Source: CAYSNP01 sp964432485 (GTDB taxonomy: Bacteria > Bacillota > Clostridia > Christensenellales > DTU072). Taken from it: a stretch of 8,683 nucleotides of DNA. The translations under genes were made by a program, and so were the position numbers. Below, one piece after another: positions 4,979-8,683 of this stretch. Within the stretch, counting starts at the first letter, position 1; the number at the start of each line of letters is the position of its first letter. A model generated the notes under the pieces. The model worked only from the letters and a program-made list of their open reading frames with translations, was not told where the DNA came from and searched no databases. The DNA lies in contig CAYSNP010000054.1 of assembly GCA_964432485.1 (NCBI GenBank), forward strand, positions 1-8,683. Direction: 5' to 3'.

Positions 4979-5608
4979 ATGAGTGAAGAAGTTGTTCCAA
5001 AAGAAGTTAAAGTTTCTACCGAACAGCAAGAAGAAAAGCTGCAGGATAGCACAAAAGAGTTGGAGAGTATAGTTAAATGCTATAATTATGCCTGTACTAG
5101 GTCTAAAAAAGAGGAAATCAAGTCCAGCTTAACTGTTACAAATCTACGAGTAATTATGGAATCTAAGGGCAAACGCTCTTTTGAAAGAAAGGAAATACCC
5201 TTGCAAGCTATCTATTCGATAGAAACTTCCTATTTTAAAGATAACAAGGCTTGGGGTATTATTATTTTTGCACTACTTATGGCAGTAGCTAGTATAGTGC
5301 TGGCCTTTGCTTTTTTTATATACCTTATTTTTATTTGTCTGCCTTTTATAGCGCTTGCTCTGCTTTACTTGCTTAAAAAGGGCGAGGCACTTAGTATGAA
5401 AATCTATACTGACAAACCCATCCACAATATCTTGTCCTTATCATATAACTCCCGAAAAAGAATAGATAAGGAACTATCCACCGCTGTAATTTCTGTAAAT
5501 ATAAACCCGGAAGCATTGGATATGCTTAAAAACTTTGGCGCTCTGGTTTTTAGGTTGCAAAAAGAGCTATTGCACAATCGGGAGCAGGGGCGTTTTTGCA
5601 TCTATTGA
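4979..5608 (+). CDS. Two-pass membrane protein with a bacterial PH-like segment
   Basis: The 209-residue product is not a family I can name. Residues 1-30 are acidic and hydrophilic. Residues 48-84 (SSLTVTNLRVIMESKGK...EIPLQAIYSIET) resemble the first strands of bacterial PH-like (bPH) domains, which typically read LTNxR...IPLxxIxxI. Two hydrophobic segments follow at about 92-112 and 114-132, then KKGEALSMKIYT, which would complete the PH-like sheet, and a C-terminal helical tail (about 175-205). A split PH-like domain interrupted by a membrane hairpin, facing the cytoplasm, is my interpretation. It has a strong housekeeping promoter and a good ribosome binding site, stands alone, and is followed by a terminator. 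It is probably expressed in vegetative cells, unlike its spore-related neighbours. Confidence 0.85.
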   Translation: MSEEVVPKEVKVSTEQQEEKLQDSTKELESIVKCYNYACTRSKKEEIKSSLTVTNLRVIMESKGKRSFERKEIPLQAIYSIETSYFKDNKAWGIIIFALLMAVASIVLAFAFFIYLIFICLPFIALALLYLLKKGEALSMKIYTDKPIHNILSLSYNSRKRIDKELSTAVISVNINPEALDMLKNFGALVFRLQKELLHNREQGRFCIY

Positions 5609-5642
5609 TTTATTTATTTAACTTGTGAAGCATATTATTAAT

Positions 5643-5676
5643 TTAAAAAGCAAGCATAAATATACTTGCTTTTTAA
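5643..5676. terminator. Bidirectional intrinsic terminator
   Basis: TTAAAAAGCAAG (5643-5654) pairs perfectly with CTTGCTTTTTAA (5665-5676) around a 10-base loop. An A-run and a T-run flank the stem symmetrically. It serves both the membrane protein gene ending at 5608 and the SpoIIQ-like gene converging from the minus strand and ending at 5718. Confidence 0.88.
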
Positions 5677-5717
5677 GTTTGGTCTTTTTATTTTATTTCA
5701 ATTGGGTAGGTGCAGGA

Positions 5718-6383
5718 TTACTTATCGCCAATATCAAGGTAGGTGTAGGGGCTGATTATGCTGCCTTTTTCATAGACTTTAAAGGTTACATGCGCACCCT
5801 CTTTGAATTCGGCAGATGCGGAAGTGCCGATTTTTCCTAGTATATCTCCTTTTTTAACAGTTGCGCCTATTGCTATTTCGGGCAAATCTTTTAAAGAACC
5901 GTAAGTTGTCAACAGGTCTTCGCTATGGCGAATAGTTATTACATTGCCATCTAAAATGTCGTAATAGACCTTTTCGACCACTCCGTCATAAGCGGCCAGC
6001 ACATTGGCGTCTGCTTCACCTCCTATCCTAATGCTTGGATTGACTCTGTAATGCCCTAGCGTCATATGCCACACAAGCGAATCCATAGTGTAATCTACAA
6101 TTATATTACCGCCTTCAACAGGCCAGCAAAATACTACCGGTGTGACCGAGCCTGTAGGGTCAGTAGGGTCGTCGGTAGGGTCGGACGGTCCGGTAGGGTC
6201 GGACGGATCGGTGGGGTCCGGGTCTACGACTAAAGGCGGGCCTTCGGGCGGCGGGTTGTTATTAAGCAATGCATAAGTTACCATACCCCCAATCGCCAAT
6301 ATACAAACGCCCATTATTACATAATAGACATTCCGCTTTAGAAAGGCTACGAATCTGTTGTTCTTTTTAGCTTTATTTTCCAT
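5718..6383 (-). CDS. spoIIQ: SpoIIQ-like membrane-anchored M23 (LytM) domain protein, degenerate metal site
   Basis: The 221-residue protein has a basic cytoplasmic N-terminus, one membrane helix (about 19-40), a proline/aspartate-rich linker (44-80, DPT/DPS repeats) and an M23 domain (about 84-216). The domain follows SpoIIQ closely: FCWPVEGG, YTMDSLVW, DGVVEKVYYD, GNVITIRH, VKKGDILGKIG, then AEFKEGAHVTF. SpoIIQ in the forespore membrane joins SpoIIIAH across the intermembrane space during engulfment. Zinc residues are lost: the HxxxD site reads N115-PSI-R119, the final HxH reads H198-V-T200, and S163 replaces the usual histidine after TTY; H153 remains. It is therefore probably a scaffold rather than a peptidase, as in Bacillus subtilis. 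The start at 6383 is chosen because GGAGG (6389-6393) lies five bases upstream. A GTATAAT box at 6444-6450 (minus) is a possible -10 with no clear -35. A generic pseudo-M23 protein is the alternative. Confidence 0.8.
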   Translation of the reverse strand: MENKAKKNNRFVAFLKRNVYYVIMGVCILAIGGMVTYALLNNNPPPEGPPLVVDPDPTDPSDPTGPSDPTDDPTDPTGSVTPVVFCWPVEGGNIIVDYTMDSLVWHMTLGHYRVNPSIRIGGEADANVLAAYDGVVEKVYYDILDGNVITIRHSEDLLTTYGSLKDLPEIAIGATVKKGDILGKIGTSASAEFKEGAHVTFKVYEKGSIISPYTYLDIGDK

Positions 6384-6499
6384 AAATACCTCCAAAAAAT
6401 GTTTGAGAATTTTGTTAAAGGTATTATTAACTATGAAAATAAGATTATACCTATAAAAGTTACTATAAAAGAACATTTTCAATAATAAGATTGTAAAAT

Positions 6500-6527
6500 A
6501 AAAAAACCGCAGAAAAAGCTGCTGCGG
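6500..6527 (-). terminator. Intrinsic terminator of the GLUG/InlB-repeat lipoprotein gene
   Basis: Read on the minus strand, CCGCAG (6527-6522) pairs with CTGCGG (6512-6507) over a 9-base loop and is followed by seven T residues (6506-6500). It lies 26 bases after the stop codon at 6553 and separates the lipoprotein gene from the SpoIIQ-like gene downstream. Confidence 0.93.
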
Positions 6528-6552
6528 CTTAGTATATTATAAATAGATATAG

Positions 6553-8595
6553 TTATGCAAAGGAAAGGGTGATACTAGTCCCATCAATTTTTAAAGCCCA
6601 AATACCTGTAGAGTAACCCAGCACGGTGCGGAAAAAGAGATTGGCTGCATACTCGTTGCCCGGCACTATGATAAAGGTCTCGTTTTGTCTTACCTCGGCA
6701 CTATAGAAAATATTGTCTTCGTTAAGGGTATAAAGTACATTGTTGCGAGTGATTGTCAAACCTTGCAAACTATAATTGCCACTAAGAACTTTGGTAGAAA
6801 ACCCCACAATAGAGCCTGCAAAAGCCGGATTGTAATCACCTAGCTGGGGTCGTGAAGCATCTACATTGGGCTGTATACAAGTAGCGGCAATAGATACATA
6901 ATTAAGACATCTTTCAATTGAGCCTTCTTGGTTGTGCCCTACAATACCGCCTGCAAAAACATTAGAAGTAGAGCCTCCCGTATATCCTCCGCTTTCTACT
7001 GCAACAGGGATAGCTTTTGCCTCAACTGAGCCATTATTAAAGCAATTGGTGATGGTAGCACCTTCGTTATGTCCGGCAATACCGCCGGCACGATAATCAG
7101 ATATAACTGCAGAAGTAGAATAACAGTTGGTAATACTGGCAGTAGAGCCAGGGCCGTTGATCCCAACTATACCGCCTGCCCATTTGCCTTTTACTGTGCC
7201 TATGGTATAACATTGAGTTACTAGCCCTCCGGCATAATTGTTGCCTGCAATGCCTCCTACTATAGTGGTGTACTCAGTAATAGGCTCCTTTTTAACAATA
7301 GTGGTATAACTTAAAGGCTGTTGAGCAGAGCCTTCAAAAGAGCAGTTAGTTATTGAGCCTTTATTGCTCCCTGCAATGCCGCCTGTTATACGCCCTGAAA
7401 CAATAGCATTGCTGCTGCAATTGGTTACAGAGCCTGCTTCTATATATCCGACAATACCGCCTACATTGATTTCTTGCTCTGCGCTTCGGCTGCGAATATT
7501 ACCGCCAATGCTCTTGGAGTCTTTAATTTCGCCAATATATTTTGTTGTTTGATCACCTTCTACTATTTCAATAGAATCAAGATAACCTGCAATAGCACCT
7601 AAATGTATTTCCTTACCGTCTCCTGTAAATTCTGCATTTTGAACAATACAGTTAGAAATTTTGCCGCCCTCGACATAGCCTACAATGCCGCCGGCATAAA
7701 ACATATAGTTGCTGTCCAGCTTGATATAGGCATCCTTAATGGTGAGATCCTTAATAGTGGCTTCTTTGCCTATTGCTCCAAATAAGCCATAATACTTTTG
7801 AAAATCGTCTGTTTCTGTAATTGAGAAATTGGAAATGGTCTTGCCATTGCCATTAAATGTGCCTTTGAAAGGCAAGTCTTTGTTAGCTATGGGCTCTATT
7901 TCCATTCTGCCCAAAGGGGTATGAAAGTCTATATCATTGCCAAGGGTATAAACATTGGCGGCATCAAGACCGTATCTGATATCAAGCAATTCTTGCGCGG
8001 TGGTGATTGTATATGCTCCTGCAGTAACCCATTTGGCATAGAATCGCTTGTCACTGGTTACCTCATAAGGAAAAGATATAAGAGATTCCTCCTGAAAATC
8101 CTCAGTAGTAAACCAACCTTTGAAATTAAACCCTTGTCTGGTAGTAATAGGTGTCTTTTCTATATAGCCTGCCCTTAGATCATCTAGTTCTTCCCCACCG
8201 TTAGTTTCAAAGCTAACAGAATAATGCTTGTACCATTTGGCATAAAGGGTCATATTGCGGGTGACTTCATAGGGGAAAGTAATACGCTTGCCCTGATATT
8301 GACTATTGTCGTACCAACCACCGAAGTCGTAATGAGCAAGAGAGGTCTCTGGCTCTTTTTCTATACGATCGGTACGCACACTTTTTACATTTTTGCCGTT
8401 ACCTACAAAGAAATCGACATCATAAACTTGAGCATCGCTATTTTGAATACCCAGCAGATTTTTAAAGAAAGTCTGCAAACCGTCCGAATTTTGCGCTTCA
8501 GGACCACTTCGGGAAGCATTGCAGGATGCAAGGCCAAATAAAAGAAGGAAGGTCAAAATTAAAATGTATATTTTAATTGTTTTAGTCTTTTTCAT
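6553..8595 (-). CDS. Surface lipoprotein with two InlB B-repeats and a GLUG-repeat domain
   Basis: The 680-residue product begins with a lipoprotein signal peptide: KK-rich start, hydrophobic core 8-21, lipobox LASC with C25 as the predicted lipidated residue. Residues 58-122 and 125-189 are two Listeria-Bacteroides/InlB B-type repeats, each ending in the typical YAKW (FPYEVT...LYAKW, FPYEVT...FYAKW). After YTITTAQELLDI and a FKGTFNGNGKTISNF stretch (243-257), residues about 269-610 carry roughly ten GLUG motifs (variants of AGGIVGYxEGGxIxNC), expected to form a beta-helix. These domains are common in surface proteins of gut Firmicutes; adhesion is likely but the ligand is unknown. The start at 8595 has AGGAG five bases upstream; an in-frame TTG at 8610 is less likely. 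No sortase motif is present. The 88 bases upstream are extremely A/T-rich, with no promoter I can fix. Confidence 0.92.
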   Translation of the reverse strand: MKKTKTIKIYILILTFLLLFGLASCNASRSGPEAQNSDGLQTFFKNLLGIQNSDAQVYDVDFFVGNGKNVKSVRTDRIEKEPETSLAHYDFGGWYDNSQYQGKRITFPYEVTRNMTLYAKWYKHYSVSFETNGGEELDDLRAGYIEKTPITTRQGFNFKGWFTTEDFQEESLISFPYEVTSDKRFYAKWVTAGAYTITTAQELLDIRYGLDAANVYTLGNDIDFHTPLGRMEIEPIANKDLPFKGTFNGNGKTISNFSITETDDFQKYYGLFGAIGKEATIKDLTIKDAYIKLDSNYMFYAGGIVGYVEGGKISNCIVQNAEFTGDGKEIHLGAIAGYLDSIEIVEGDQTTKYIGEIKDSKSIGGNIRSRSAEQEINVGGIVGYIEAGSVTNCSSNAIVSGRITGGIAGSNKGSITNCSFEGSAQQPLSYTTIVKKEPITEYTTIVGGIAGNNYAGGLVTQCYTIGTVKGKWAGGIVGINGPGSTASITNCYSTSAVISDYRAGGIAGHNEGATITNCFNNGSVEAKAIPVAVESGGYTGGSTSNVFAGGIVGHNQEGSIERCLNYVSIAATCIQPNVDASRPQLGDYNPAFAGSIVGFSTKVLSGNYSLQGLTITRNNVLYTLNEDNIFYSAEVRQNETFIIVPGNEYAANLFFRTVLGYSTGIWALKIDGTSITLSFA

Positions 8596-8683
8596 CTTAA
8601 CTCCTGCCAAACTTAATTAAGTCATTTTTGTAAGCAATAATTTTATAATGATAAAACTATGCTTATTATAATTATATAATTAA

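Noticed and set aside
5625..5840. 71-codon plus-strand frame after the membrane protein gene
   Set aside because: It runs across the terminator stem and the 3' end of the SpoIIQ-like gene on the other strand, and has no domain or ribosome binding site.
6384..6482. 33-residue N-terminal extension of the SpoIIQ-like protein
   Set aside because: The ATG at 6383 has GGAGG five bases upstream and is followed directly by the usual short basic segment and membrane helix.
7364..8541. Plus-strand frames opposite the lipoprotein gene
   Set aside because: They lie antisense to a long gene with clear signal peptide, InlB and GLUG domains and show no features of their own.

Overview
The window looks like a chromosomal segment of an AT-rich, spore-forming Firmicute, probably an uncultured member of the Clostridia. 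The evidence is a Bacillota-type 5S rRNA end followed by a CCA-encoding tRNA-Asn, A/T-rich genes with GGAGG-type ribosome binding sites, a BclB-type collagen-like exosporium protein with a linked glycosyltransferase, a SpoIIQ-like protein, and a GLUG/InlB-repeat lipoprotein typical of gut Clostridia.

Positions 1-154 are the tail of an rRNA operon: the 3' end of 5S rRNA, tRNA-Asn(GTT) and a strong intrinsic terminator. Positions 150-960 hold no credible protein gene but are dense with short hairpins. Two nearly identical 197-bp copies (150-346 and 416-612) each carry seven perfect small hairpins. TGATA separators on the left half and TATCA separators on the right half can pair with each other to form a trunk with side arms. 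A second array (627-878) has the same architecture but a different separator, TATTTCATC on the left and GATGAAATA on the right. Directly after the arrays come a 23S-rRNA-intervening-sequence-type four-helix bundle protein (961-1314), whose extended -10 promoter predicts a leaderless mRNA, and a 263-aa protein with an RNKEIH motif that looks like a HEPN domain (1325-2116). Arrays, four-helix protein and HEPN candidate together (150-2116) are the most unusual part of the window and may be one genetic element parked behind the rRNA/tRNA operon.

The convergent gap at 2117-2340 contains a long imperfect stem with alternative internal pairings and a possible promoter just before it. It is either a bidirectional terminator or a small structured RNA.

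Positions 3591-2341 and 4682-3606 (minus strand) form a two-gene operon: a GT2-family glycosyltransferase with TPR-like repeats, then, 14 bases later, a collagen-like protein with about 64 uninterrupted Gly-X-Thr/Pro-rich triplets and a BclB-type C-terminal domain. A sigma-K-like promoter lies upstream, so the pair probably makes and glycosylates a spore-surface filament late in sporulation.

The divergent gene at 4979-5608 encodes a two-pass membrane protein with a PH-like segment behind a good housekeeping promoter. It converges, across a bidirectional terminator, on a SpoIIQ-like M23 protein (6383-5718, minus) that has lost several zinc-site residues. Further upstream on the minus strand is a 680-aa surface lipoprotein (8595-6553) with two InlB B-repeats and about ten GLUG repeats, ended by its own terminator.
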